Notes: generated by a model not told the origin, from the sequence alone. DNA of 64,000 nucleotides from Ardenticatenaceae bacterium (GCA_020634415.1 JACKBT010000003.1:1-64000); one strand, 5' to 3'. Counted from the first letter of the stretch, positions 16,740 through 24,437 are shown. Numbers and translations are program-made.

Positions 16740-17638
16740 TGAATGGGGAGAAGAGAGTGGAGAGGAGAGAGTGGAGAGGAGAGAGTGGAGAGGGAAGTCA
16801 CTCCCCACTTCCCACTCCCCACTCCCCATCCCTCCTTCCCCTCCTCCGCGCCTTCCTCCTGCGCGACTTCCACACCGAAATCAGCTACCGTCTCGGCTGC
16901 CTCATGAGCGTCGGCGGCATCTTCTTCCGCGCCATCCTCTTCTACTTCCTGGCCGTCTTCATCGGCGATGCCGCCGCCCCCCTGCTGCACGACTACAACG
17001 GCGATTACTTCGCCTTCGTCCTCATTGGCGTGGCCTTTGGCAGCTACTTTGGCACGGGCTTGAGCGGTTTCGCCAGTGCCCTGCGCCAGGCCCAAACCAC
17101 CGGCACATTGGAAGCCATGATGATGACCCCCACGCCCGTCTCCCTCATCATTGTGGGATCGGCCGTTTGGAGCTACACCTTCACCACCTTCCGCGTCCTC
17201 GTCTACTTGTTGATTGGCACACTGCTGCTGGGCGTAAACCTGAGCCACGCCAACTACGGGGGCGCACTCGTCAGCCTTGTCCTCTCCATCATCGCCTTCG
17301 CCAGCATCGGCATCATCACCGCCAGCGTCATCATGGTGATTAAACGCGGCGACCCGATAACGGCCGTCTTCGGCAACCTCGCCAACATTATTGGGGGTGT
17401 CTTCTATCCCGTAGACATCCTGCCCCACTGGCTGCAAATCATCGCCAACCTCCTGCCCATCACCTACGCCCTCCGCGCCATGCGCCTCGCCCTCCTCACC
17501 GGCGCCTCCTGGGCCGAACTCACCCCCGACCTACTCGCCCTCACCCTCTTCTGCGTCATCCTCTTTCCCCTCTCCCTCCTCATCTTCCGCTTCGCCGTCA
17601 ACCGCGCCCGGCAAGATGGCAGTCTGGCGCATTATTGA
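16739..17638 (+). CDS. ABC-2 type transporter permease with repeat-derived N-terminus
   Basis: This 299-residue membrane protein has six predicted helices and the ABC-2 permease signature near the end (VFYPVDILPHWLQIIANLLPITYALRAMR, shown in pieces: FYPVDILP, LPITYALRA). It pairs with the ATPase just upstream; TGATG overlap and AGGAG at 16726-16730 indicate translational coupling. Residues 2-32 (EKRVERREW, SGEGSHSPLPT) have no counterpart in the family: they are the in-frame translation of a purine-rich family A-like palindrome. The conserved protein begins near LLPLLRAFLLRDF. The extension is polar, charged and predicted to be cytoplasmic. Confidence 0.9.
   Translation: MNGEKRVERREWRGESGEGSHSPLPTPHSPSLLPLLRAFLLRDFHTEISYRLGCLMSVGGIFFRAILFYFLAVFIGDAAAPLLHDYNGDYFAFVLIGVAFGSYFGTGLSGFASALRQAQTTGTLEAMMMTPTPVSLIIVGSAVWSYTFTTFRVLVYLLIGTLLLGVNLSHANYGGALVSLVLSIIAFASIGIITASVIMVIKRGDPITAVFGNLANIIGGVFYPVDILPHWLQIIANLLPITYALRAMRLALLTGASWAELTPDLLALTLFCVILFPLSLLIFRFAVNRARQDGSLAHY
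16744..16834. repeat. Family A-like palindrome located inside a coding region
   Basis: The words GGAGAGGAGAGAGT / AGAGTGGAGAGG are followed by complementary CTCCCCACTTCCCACTCCCC words. The architecture is that of the intergenic palindromes, but it begins just after the ATG of the permease, length-compatible with an open frame, and encodes its first about 31 residues. Confidence 0.85.
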
Positions 17639-17641
17639 GAC

Positions 17642-17669
17642 TTGACGGCCGTTCACCAAAATATATACT
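17642..17669 (+). promoter_or_regulatory. Probable sigma-70 promoter of the toxin-antitoxin operon
   Basis: TTGACG (17642-17647) and TATACT (17664-17669) are separated by 16 bp, about 33 bp upstream of the antitoxin ATG. Seen in sequence; transcription start not known. Confidence 0.5.
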
Positions 17670-17674
17670 CTTAG

Positions 17675-17691
17675 TTATACCGACAGTATAA
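17675..17691. promoter_or_regulatory. Candidate antitoxin operator
   Basis: TTATAC-N5-GTATAA is a perfect inverted repeat just downstream of the -10 box, placed where RHH antitoxins usually bind to repress their own operon. A wider pair TTCACC (17652-17657) / GGTGAA (17694-17699) surrounds it. Confidence 0.45.
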
Positions 17692-17701
17692 AAGGTGAAA
17701 A

Positions 17702-17956
17702 ATGTCAACCATAAAAACGGCTATTTCCCTCGAGGCATCCTTATTTGAACAAGTTGAAACAGTTGCCCAAGAGATGCAAATCTCACGCAGTCGCTTCTTT
17801 GTTCTCGCGGCCCAAGCCTTCATTCGCCAGCACGAAAACCAGCAAATGCTAGCCGATCTAAACCGCGCTTACAGCGATCAGCCAGACGAAGAAGAAGCGG
17901 CCTTACTCCATCAAATGCGAGCCAAGCAGTTCCAACTGGTTGCCGACGAATGGTGA
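17702..17956 (+). CDS. Ribbon-helix-helix antitoxin (MazE/CopG type)
   Basis: The 84-residue protein starts with an RHH motif: strand TIKTAISLEASLF, then helix A (EQVETVAQEM) and helix B (SRSRFFVLAAQAFI). The acidic C-terminal half (NRAYSDQPDEEEAALL and the end) is the likely toxin-neutralising region. It overlaps the downstream MazF-like toxin gene by seven bases (ATGGTGA), the usual antitoxin-first order. The RHH end should bind the inverted repeat upstream and autorepress. Weak GGTG ribosome site 6 bp before ATG. Confidence 0.88.
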   Translation: MSTIKTAISLEASLFEQVETVAQEMQISRSRFFVLAAQAFIRQHENQQMLADLNRAYSDQPDEEEAALLHQMRAKQFQLVADEW

Positions 17957-18306
17957 TCAAACAAGGAGATGTTTTTTGGGTGGATATGGGGGAACCATCG
18001 GGATCAGCACCGGGTTATATACGGCCGTTTGTCGTCATCCAAAACAACATCTTCAACACCAGCCGCATCAACACTGTCGTCATCTGCGCCCTCACCACTA
18101 ACCTGTTTCGGGCTGAAGCCCCTGGCAATGTGCTGCTAAACGAAAACGAAGCCAATCTGCCCAAACAAAGCGTCGTCAATATTTCTCAGATTTTTACAGT
18201 AGACAAACGAGATTTAGTCGAGAAGATTGGCACACTCTCCCCCAGACGTGTAAATCAAATTCTGGCAGGCATCCAACTGTTATTAGAGCCACGCGATTTA
18301 GATTAA
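17950..18306 (+). CDS. MazF/PemK-family endoribonuclease toxin
   Basis: The 118-residue protein begins IKQGDVFWVDMGEPSGSAPGYIRPFVVIQNN, the MazF/PemK signature, with later VICALTTN, LPKQSVVNISQIFTVDK and a terminal helix QILAGIQLLL. MazF toxins cleave single-stranded mRNA at short sequences and are held in check by the antitoxin encoded just upstream. Length and all core motifs are intact, so the toxin is probably functional. A palindromic word does not follow this operon; the next gene is on the other strand 26 bp away. Confidence 0.93.
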   Translation: MVIKQGDVFWVDMGEPSGSAPGYIRPFVVIQNNIFNTSRINTVVICALTTNLFRAEAPGNVLLNENEANLPKQSVVNISQIFTVDKRDLVEKIGTLSPRRVNQILAGIQLLLEPRDLD

Positions 18307-18332
18307 CCCTTGTGCAGGCTGGAATCGAGGCT

Positions 18333-18797
18333 TTAGCCGAAAACAGAGGGCCAATATTGCTGGTGAATTTGCACACCTTCTGCTTCCAAAATTGGCCCAA
18401 TCACCGCAGTCGGCCGTTTGCCCCGCGCCAAAATCTCGGCACACGGCATGGCTAACGAACCACCCGCAATCTCCCCCAACGCCGCCGCCGAACAACCAAA
18501 AACAACCATCGCAATCCCCGCCCAATAAATCGCCCCCGTACACATGGCACACGGCTCGGTACTGGTATACAGCGTGCATTGCGCCAATGTCTCGGCTTCA
18601 AACCGCTGCGCTGCCGCACTCACCAGGTTCAGTTCGGCGTGGCGCGTCACATCATGGTCGGTGTAGATGCTGTTTTCGGCCGTTAAAATCACCGCCCCAT
18701 CCTTCACCAGCAGCGCCCCAAAAGGATGATTGCCATGTGCCACTGCCTCTCGCGCTAATTGATAAGCTTGTTTGATAAATATTTCGTGTTGGTTCAT
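18333..18797 (-). CDS. Nucleoside/guanine deaminase (CDA superfamily)
   Basis: The 154-residue protein carries the zinc deaminase motifs H53-A-E55 (TRHAELN) and EPCAMCTGAIYW (C83, C86). The N-terminus with AREAVAHGNHPFGALLVKDG and the GCSAAALGEIAGG region fit the guanine deaminase/TadA-like branch; the segment between the second zinc motif and the C-terminus is closer to GuaD-type enzymes than to TadA. It probably deaminates a free purine base in the cytoplasm, but tRNA adenosine deamination cannot be ruled out. It converges on the MazEF operon. A family B palindrome sits at its start. Confidence 0.87.
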   Translation of the reverse strand: MNQHEIFIKQAYQLAREAVAHGNHPFGALLVKDGAVILTAENSIYTDHDVTRHAELNLVSAAAQRFEAETLAQCTLYTSTEPCAMCTGAIYWAGIAMVVFGCSAAALGEIAGGSLAMPCAEILARGKRPTAVIGPILEAEGVQIHQQYWPSVFG

Positions 18798-18862
18798 GGT
18801 GTATGGGTATATGGGTATAGTGGTGTAGTAGGTAAATACACCAATATACCCATATACCCCTC
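18796..18862. repeat. Intergenic palindrome, word GGTGTATGGGTATA (family B)
   Basis: ATGGTGTATGGGTATATGGG words are mirrored by TACACCAATATACCCATATACC words. Located between two minus-strand genes, directly before the start codon of the deaminase gene. Confidence 0.88.
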
Positions 18863-18866
18863 TCCC

Positions 18867-20576
18867 TTATCGTTGTATAAAGGGCAAATAAATCATCGGC
18901 ATCTCCTCTGGTTCGGCCACAATGTCGGTAGTAACAGGGTCGCCCCAAACGGCCGTTTCCACCTCATCACTCCTCACTCCATACACCAGATTCTCCACCA
19001 TCGTGGCCGTTGGCGTCAGCGGCACTTGCACCACCAACTGCACCTGCCACGTCTCACTGCTGCCCAACGCCGGCCGCGTCCAAAAGCCCGTCACCCCATC
19101 ATCCGTATAAGCCCCCGTCGCCGTAATAAACGTCGTCCCCAGCGGCAGTACATCCGTCAGCACCAGGTTATAAGTGCTGCTGGTTACATGGAAATGCTCA
19201 ACCGTCAGCGTGTAAGTGAGCAGCCCGCCGGGGGCGACAGTGGCAGCGGCCGTTTTCGCCACCGTCAGCACATGCTCATCAGCCGGAAAAGTCTCCTCCG
19301 TTGCCTCCGCTTGCAGCGGATTATCATACCACTGCTTCACCATACTCCCCTGGCTGCCCTGCCCCGGCGACACAATATAAATCGCCTGCGCCACCGTAAT
19401 CACGCCCCCCGGATCAGCAATAGTCACCCCCGAATCCGCAAAAGAAAGCTGATCGCCCGTATCATCACCATCCGGCGTATCATCATCCAGATAATAGTTA
19501 CTCACCGTACCCTCAGTCACATCCACACCCAAAATCGTCACCATGCCCCCCGCCGCCCCCGAAATTTCCGACCACGCCAACAAAGGCGCAGTTGGCACCG
19601 CATCCGGCGTGCCATCAACCGCCACCCCAGCCAGTGTATTGCTGTCATAATAAGTCGCCGGCCCCATATTCGTTGTCGTGGGGTCATTCAAATCCAAAGA
19701 AGTACGCAACCCCGCAATGGTTGAACCAGGGATGGGATTCGGTAAGCTGTCTAAATCCAGCCCCACATTGATGTCGCTGCGACGGCCGTAAAAAGCAAAG
19801 CTATTCGTCTCACCACCGCCTACCGCTCGCACCTGTCCCACAATCGGCAGTGTCACCGTCGCCGGAATATTCAACAAACCAACCACATCCTCCTCATTCA
19901 ACGTCACATCAGGCAGCGGGAAAGGATTATCCACATCCACCCGAATCTTCTGCCGATCCAAAATATCCTGCGGATTGCCATTAATCCGCAAATTAGCCAC
20001 ACCCACAAAATTATCGGGGTCAAACGACAGCGTATACGAAAGAGCCGTCAGCGTTTGCCCCGACTGCCCCCAGGCCACATAACTAGTCACACTGCCCACC
20101 AACGAATCTGAGCGATAGAGATAAGCATAACCCATATCACTGGGCTGCAAGGGGTCTGTCACCGCCACGGCATATCGGGCGTTGCTCTGCGCCGCCGCAT
20201 CATTTACCCAATTAACAATGGAAGCCTCCAGCCCCGCATCATGCCCCATAAACACCAGTTCATCATTAGCATCCAGCAGACCATCTTCAAACGAAGTGTA
20301 AACGGCCGTTCCCGTCACCACCACCCGCTCATCAATCTGCATCGGAATCGGCAGCCAATCCGCCCCATCAAAAATATACAAACGCAGCTCATCAATCGGC
20401 ACCTGGTCAAACCCCGGCAAATCCGCCCCCGACACAATCACCGGGTCATGGGTACGATGAATAGTCGTCGGCACAACGGCCGTTGCCACCCCCACCGCCG
20501 TCATCCCCAACACCAACACCCCCAACAACACCAACCCCACCACACCCGCACACATCACCGCCTTCACTCGTCTCAT
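18867..20576 (-). CDS. Secreted protein with C-terminal DUF11-type beta repeat and YLPF tail
   Basis: The 569-residue protein has a signal peptide (MRRVKAV, hydrophobic core to about residue 35). The middle (about 40-420) is rich in Asp, Gly and Asn, with DxNDELVFMGHD and SFDPDNFVG segments, and looks like a beta-rich surface domain of unknown function. A DUF11/conserved-repeat sandwich follows (LTVAKTAAATVAPGGLLTYT, then NLVLTDVLPLGTTF). The tail is EEMPMIYLPFIQR, like that of the subtilase. I place the start at the ATG at 20576, with AAGGAG 5-6 bp upstream; a TTG at 20594 would include that ribosome site. Probably cell-surface or secreted. Confidence 0.75.
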   Translation of the reverse strand: MRRVKAVMCAGVVGLVLLGVLVLGMTAVGVATAVVPTTIHRTHDPVIVSGADLPGFDQVPIDELRLYIFDGADWLPIPMQIDERVVVTGTAVYTSFEDGLLDANDELVFMGHDAGLEASIVNWVNDAAAQSNARYAVAVTDPLQPSDMGYAYLYRSDSLVGSVTSYVAWGQSGQTLTALSYTLSFDPDNFVGVANLRINGNPQDILDRQKIRVDVDNPFPLPDVTLNEEDVVGLLNIPATVTLPIVGQVRAVGGGETNSFAFYGRRSDINVGLDLDSLPNPIPGSTIAGLRTSLDLNDPTTTNMGPATYYDSNTLAGVAVDGTPDAVPTAPLLAWSEISGAAGGMVTILGVDVTEGTVSNYYLDDDTPDGDDTGDQLSFADSGVTIADPGGVITVAQAIYIVSPGQGSQGSMVKQWYDNPLQAEATEETFPADEHVLTVAKTAAATVAPGGLLTYTLTVEHFHVTSSTYNLVLTDVLPLGTTFITATGAYTDDGVTGFWTRPALGSSETWQVQLVVQVPLTPTATMVENLVYGVRSDEVETAVWGDPVTTDIVAEPEEMPMIYLPFIQR

Positions 20577-20610
20577 CACAATCTCCTTAAGCAAAAGTCA
20601 TCCATTATCA

Positions 20611-20675
20611 GCAGATCGAAACCTTTGTAGAGCGATTTTGCAAATCGCTCAAACGATTTACAAAATCGCCCCACA
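20611..20675. repeat. Family G repeat (GCAGATCGAAA ... GTAGAGCGATTTTGC)
   Basis: Nearly identical over about 50 bp to the core at 10103-10152 and related to 15625-15673. It forms GAGCGATTT-TGC-AAATCGCTC and CGATTT-AC-AAAATCG stems, ending GCCCCACA. It lies between two minus-strand genes. Confidence 0.85.
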
Positions 20676-20701
20676 CCACCTACCATTTGCCCCCTGCCCC
20701 C

Positions 20702-21595
20702 TCACCCCTCCTCCGCCTCCCGCGCCACCCGCTCAATCTCCGCCAACGAAGCCCCCCGCGCCCGCTCCAAACGCTCAATCCGCTTCTCAAACTGCCCCAT
20801 CGCAAAATCCACAAAATCCGCCTCCACCAGCCCAAACGGAGCCACCTCATACCGACCAAACACATCCCCAATCACCGCAATCGCCGGCATCAACAGCTCA
20901 TTCATCGTCTCCTCCACCACCTGCCACAACCCCGCATCCACCGCCACCAACCGCGACAACAAATAAATGCCATAAGCAATATGCCGCGACTCATCCTGCT
21001 TCAACAAATAAATCCCCTGCCGCGTACCCGGCAAAATACCATTCTCCTCCAGCACCTTAAAATAAGCCTCATAACCCGTCTCCGCCAGCATCCCCTCCAC
21101 AATCATGTTATACGTCACCGAAGCCCGCACCTGCGCCGCTGGCGACGGATCATGCCGCAGCCCTTGCAGCGCCTGCGGCAGCGCCTCATAAAACAGCGCC
21201 CGATAATTCTCCAGGTGATAATGACTCAAATCAAAAGACGCAAGCTGCGCCACCTCCGTCAAAAAACGGTGGAAAAAATCCGTATGTTTGGCCTCCTCAA
21301 ATAAAAAAGTGGTGAGAAAAAGCTCCTCCTCCAAACGCCCCTCCGCCGCCACCGTCATAATCAGCGGCAGCAAATCCAGCGTCACCGCCTCCTCCCCCGC
21401 CTGAAACAGCGCCGTCAGGTTCAGCAAAATATCCTGCTCCTCGGCCGTCAACCCCTGCCAATCAGCCATATCCTGACTCAGATCAATATCACTAGGATTC
21501 CAAACACCCAGCCGCTTCGCCTTCTCAAATAAACGCATCGGCGGTGCATCCCGCCGCAAACCCCGACTCGTCGTAACAAAAGATTGATGTATCAT
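20702..21595 (-). CDS. R2-like ligand-binding oxidase (R2lox), Mn/Fe ferritin-like protein
   Basis: The 297-residue protein is a ferritin-like four-helix enzyme of the R2lox group, not a class I NrdB. Predicted metal ligands are E68, E101, H104 (FEEAKHTDFF), E167, E202 and H205 (DESRH), matching known R2lox positions within one residue. V71 and Y162 are in the places that form the Tyr-Val ether cross-link of R2lox. R2lox proteins assemble a Mn/Fe centre, bind a fatty acid and activate oxygen; their physiological substrate is unknown. No nrdA is nearby. The start (MIHQSF) has no strong ribosome site visible. Confidence 0.9.
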   Translation of the reverse strand: MIHQSFVTTSRGLRRDAPPMRLFEKAKRLGVWNPSDIDLSQDMADWQGLTAEEQDILLNLTALFQAGEEAVTLDLLPLIMTVAAEGRLEEELFLTTFLFEEAKHTDFFHRFLTEVAQLASFDLSHYHLENYRALFYEALPQALQGLRHDPSPAAQVRASVTYNMIVEGMLAETGYEAYFKVLEENGILPGTRQGIYLLKQDESRHIAYGIYLLSRLVAVDAGLWQVVEETMNELLMPAIAVIGDVFGRYEVAPFGLVEADFVDFAMGQFEKRIERLERARGASLAEIERVAREAEEG

Positions 21596-21721
21596 GCACC
21601 CCTTTTTACCACATTTGCCTGTTCAATCCAGCAAGATAGAATAAAATGAAAAGCATAAAACGTAAGATTCACTTCATTACGTTTTATCACCAAGTTCATC
21701 ACGAACTATTGGAGGCATCAA

Positions 21722-22727
21722 ATGACTTTCCTTCGTCGAGGCGCAATCTGCGTCTCAATTTGTTTATTCACCTGGTGGCTTGTGGCCTGCAACAACGAAC
21801 CCGAAGTGCTGCCCACCGTGGCCGTCGTAGCCGAGATCACCGAATCAGCGCAGCCGGAGGCCACAGCCACAGTTCCCGCCGCCACCAACACCGCCGCCCC
21901 CACCTTCACCGAAACGGCCGTTCCCGCCACCATCGCCCCCCCCGCCACCTTCACCCCCCTCCCCACCAACACCCCCTTACCCCCCACCAACACCCCGCCC
22001 CCACCCACCGAAACCACCACACCCACCGCCACCGCCACCATTCCCACCAGCACCCCTCGCCCCACCGCCACCAACACCCCGCCCCCACCCACCGCCCTGC
22101 CACCCACCCTACCACCCCCCACTGTCCCCCAAAACCCCACCCTCGGCGGCAACATCCTCCCCAACGGCTCCTTTGAAGGCGGCTGGTACCACACCAACGG
22201 CATCGGCGAACTACAAACCCCCGACAACTGGGTCTTTGAATGGGACGAAGGCCAACCGGCTACGGCGGCCAGCCCTGGGATGTATGGGTACGGCCCGAAA
22301 TGCGCGTCCTATCCACCGCCTTCCTCCCCCGAACGAACACGCCCTCTTCATCTTCGACGGCCAACAGACCGTCAAAGTCTTCAAAGGCAACGGAGCCATC
22401 AGCTACCGCATCTACACCGATGTCCCCCTACAGCCCGGTGCATACGTCTTTGAAGTCAACGTCTTCACCGACCTTTATATTGACTTCCAAAACAACCAAA
22501 AAATCTGGGCCGACGATCCCTTCGCTGGCGAACTACGCTTCATCACCCCCGACGGCGGCACTGGCTGGTTCGGCCCCGCCTACGGCCAAAAGAACACCTT
22601 CACCCACACCTTCGTCCTCACCGAAGCCCAAACCGTGCGCATCGGCATGGGCATTCGCGGCCGCTACGCCATCGCCAACAACGGCTGGTTCCTAGATGAT
22701 TGGTCGCTGCGCCAAGTACAAAACTAG
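21722..22727 (+). pseudogene. Lipoprotein gene with Thr/Pro stalk, disrupted by two single-base deletions
   Basis: The gene starts with a lipoprotein signal (MTFLRRG, lipobox LVAC) and a long Thr/Pro linker (about residues 35-140). A jelly-roll-like C-terminal domain begins near NILPNGSFEGG. The frame moves from the first to a second frame near 22252 (GGCC run) and to a third near 22327 (CCCCC run). Each shift equals loss of one C; restoring both gives one continuous protein of about 335 residues reading EWDEG-PTGYGGQPWDVW-RPEMRVLSTAFLP-PNEHALFIF. Both sites are C runs, so sequencing error is as likely as real decay. It ends KRxxDDWSLRQVQN. A trial repair is inference. Confidence 0.75.
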
Positions 22728-22776
22728 GTGCAACTTTGCCTCCACCAAGACGTAGAGAATACAGTTAGCCAAACCA

Positions 22777-22811
22777 ACTGGCTCCGGTCGGTATCCCACC
22801 GCACCGGTTTA
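22777..22811. repeat. Family J word (GGTCGGTATCCCACCG, then ACCGGTTTA)
   Basis: Related to GGCCGGTGTCCCACCG plus GCCAGTTTTA at 10011-10037. Occurs in the leader of the gene at 22862. Two copies only were noticed in the window. Confidence 0.6.
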
Positions 22812-22861
22812 AGTACAACAAGAGAGTAAAACCAACATTTTTACAAGGAGTAGCCCCAACC

Positions 22862-23317
22862 ATGAGTGACGAACAAGCCCCTGATGTCAAAGTCATCAAA
22901 GAACAAGAACGATTAAAGATTGATATTCCTGTTGAAGAAGAAATTTCCAAAGCCGACGTGCAGGATGCAGATGTCGTAACTGAATTGAAGGATTTAGGCC
23001 GTCAATTCGCCGACACCCTGCGCACCGCCTGGAACAGCCAGGAACGGCAGCGCATTGAAGCCGAAATCCGCGAAGGAATGAAATCTTTTGCCGACGAAGT
23101 AGACAAAGTGCTTACTGAAGTGAAAGAAAGCCAAGCTGCCGCTCGCGTCCGCGAAGAAGCCGGGCAAGTTGCCAGCAAAGTAGAATCCAGCGATGTCGGC
23201 CGCAAAGCCCGCACCGGTCTGGCGCAAGGCTTGCAATGGCTCAGCGAAGAACTCGGCAAACTTGCTGGCAAATTCACCCCCACTGAAACCAACAACACTG
23301 ACAACACCGAAGCGTAA
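22862..23317 (+). CDS. Small acidic helical protein, function unknown
   Basis: The 151-residue protein has no membrane segment or recognised catalytic motif. After an acidic N-terminal third (VKVIKEQERLKIDIPVEEE), it is predicted to be almost entirely amphipathic helix, with heptad-like segments (FADTLRTAWNSQERQRI and SFADEVDKVLTEVKESQ) and a Gly/Leu-rich LAQGLQWLSEEL segment. Such proteins in Chloroflexota are usually annotated as hypothetical; it may be a stress or membrane-associated helical protein. A clear terminator follows. AAGGAG about 11 bp upstream supports the start. Confidence 0.75.
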   Translation: MSDEQAPDVKVIKEQERLKIDIPVEEEISKADVQDADVVTELKDLGRQFADTLRTAWNSQERQRIEAEIREGMKSFADEVDKVLTEVKESQAAARVREEAGQVASKVESSDVGRKARTGLAQGLQWLSEELGKLAGKFTPTETNNTDNTEA

Positions 23318-23348
23318 TTTTTATTAAGCCGCATACCTAATGCTAGGG

Positions 23349-23386
23349 AACACGGCCGTTTGTGATGCATGCAAACGGCCGTGTTT
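23349..23386 (+). terminator. Rho-independent terminator whose stem is the octamer
   Basis: Arms AACACGGCCGTTTG (23349-23362) and CAAACGGCCGTGTT (23372-23385) form a near perfect 14-bp stem followed by TTTTT. Each arm contains ACGGCCGT. Confidence 0.9.
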
Positions 23387-23528
23387 TTATTTACCCTCCC
23401 TCGCGCCCCAAGTAGCCTATTCCACCATTTTGTGCCATGATTTAAGGAGACAAGACGAAGGTGATCATCCCCACATCCCACCCCTCACCTTTGCCCATAC
23501 CCCAAACCCTTTCTTGTAGGAGGCCCAT

Positions 23529-24383
23529 TTGTCCACTCAGTCACCCAATCAACCGGCTGTTCCCCCAGATGTCACCGTCCACTACGATCTAGCCTACGTC
23601 CCTGACGGCCACGAACGCCAAAAGCTAGACCTCTATCTGCCCGCGCAAGGCAAGAAGTTGCCCCTCATCATCTGGATTCACGGCGGCGCCTTCCGCGTGG
23701 GCAGCAAAGAAGGCAGCAGCTTCGACCCCCTACCCTTTGCCTACCTGGCCGAAGGATTTGCCTTAGCCTCCATCAACTACCGCCTCAGCCAACACGCCAT
23801 CTTCCCCGCCCAAATTGAAGACTGCAAAACGGCCGTTCGCTACCTCCGCGCCCATGCTCACCAATACAACCTCGATCCCACCCGCTTTGCCGCCTGGGGG
23901 CCATCGGCCGGCGGCCACCTGGCCGCCATGTTAGGCACAGCCGGGCATGTAACCGAGTTTGACATAGGCGCAAACCTGCATGTTTCCAGCCAGGTGCAGG
24001 CCGTAGTAGACCACTTTGGCCCCACCGACTTTCTACAAATGGATACCCAGCGTCTGCCCGATGGCATGAGGCACGACCCAGCCGATTCGCCCGAATCACA
24101 ACTCGTCGGCGGCGCGATTCAAGAACATCCCCAACAGGTCGCCAAAGCCAATCCCATCACCTACATCACTCCCCACGTGCCACCCTTCTTGGTTGTTCAC
24201 GGCGACAGCGATCCGCTCGTCCCCTACCAGCAAAGCGTGATTCTAGTCGAAGCCCTACAGAAGGTGGGGGCCGATGTGACCTTTTACACGGTAGCTGGTG
24301 GCGGACACGGCCGTTTCACCGACCCCCACGTCCCCGAACTCACCCGAACCTTTTTAGTAAAACATATCGGCAACGAAGACTAG
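23529..24383 (+). CDS. Alpha/beta hydrolase, HSL/esterase-type carboxylesterase
   Basis: The 284-residue enzyme shows the oxyanion HGGAF motif (residues 51-55), nucleophile S126 in GPSAGGH, acid D228 in HGDSDPLVP and H260 in GGGHGRF. It belongs to the HSL-like/BD-FAE esterase branch. It starts with TTG at 23529, since TAGGAGG lies at 23516-23523, 5 bp upstream; no in-frame ATG lies near. It is the first gene of the plus-strand run containing aromatic-degradation genes and could hydrolyse an ester or ring-cleavage product; this link is inference. The stop TAG is inside the following palindrome. Confidence 0.88.
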   Translation: MSTQSPNQPAVPPDVTVHYDLAYVPDGHERQKLDLYLPAQGKKLPLIIWIHGGAFRVGSKEGSSFDPLPFAYLAEGFALASINYRLSQHAIFPAQIEDCKTAVRYLRAHAHQYNLDPTRFAAWGPSAGGHLAAMLGTAGHVTEFDIGANLHVSSQVQAVVDHFGPTDFLQMDTQRLPDGMRHDPADSPESQLVGGAIQEHPQQVAKANPITYITPHVPPFLVVHGDSDPLVPYQQSVILVEALQKVGADVTFYTVAGGGHGRFTDPHVPELTRTFLVKHIGNED

Positions 24384-24427
24384 AGATTAGAGACTGATTA
24401 GTCTCCAGTCTCTAATCTCCAGTCTCC
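24377..24427. repeat. Intergenic palindrome, family A
   Basis: GACTAGAGATTAGAGACT words are mirrored by AGTCTCCAGTCTCTAATC. It lies between two genes in the same direction, supplies the TAG of the upstream hydrolase, and ends about 10 bp before the next ATG. Confidence 0.9.
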
Positions 24428-24437
24428 CCTAAACCAC

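Noticed and set aside
21718..22227. A minus-strand Gly/Val-rich frame opposite the lipoprotein
   Set aside because: Same shadow effect of Thr/Pro codons; no ribosome site.
22252..22330. Programmed ribosomal frameshifting in the lipoprotein gene
   Set aside because: Two successive shifts at ordinary C runs without a slippery heptamer or pseudoknot are more simply explained by deletions or read errors.
23529..24383. Secondary-metabolite cluster around the hydrolase
   Set aside because: No PKS, NRPS, terpene or RiPP core gene; the neighbours fit aromatic degradation.
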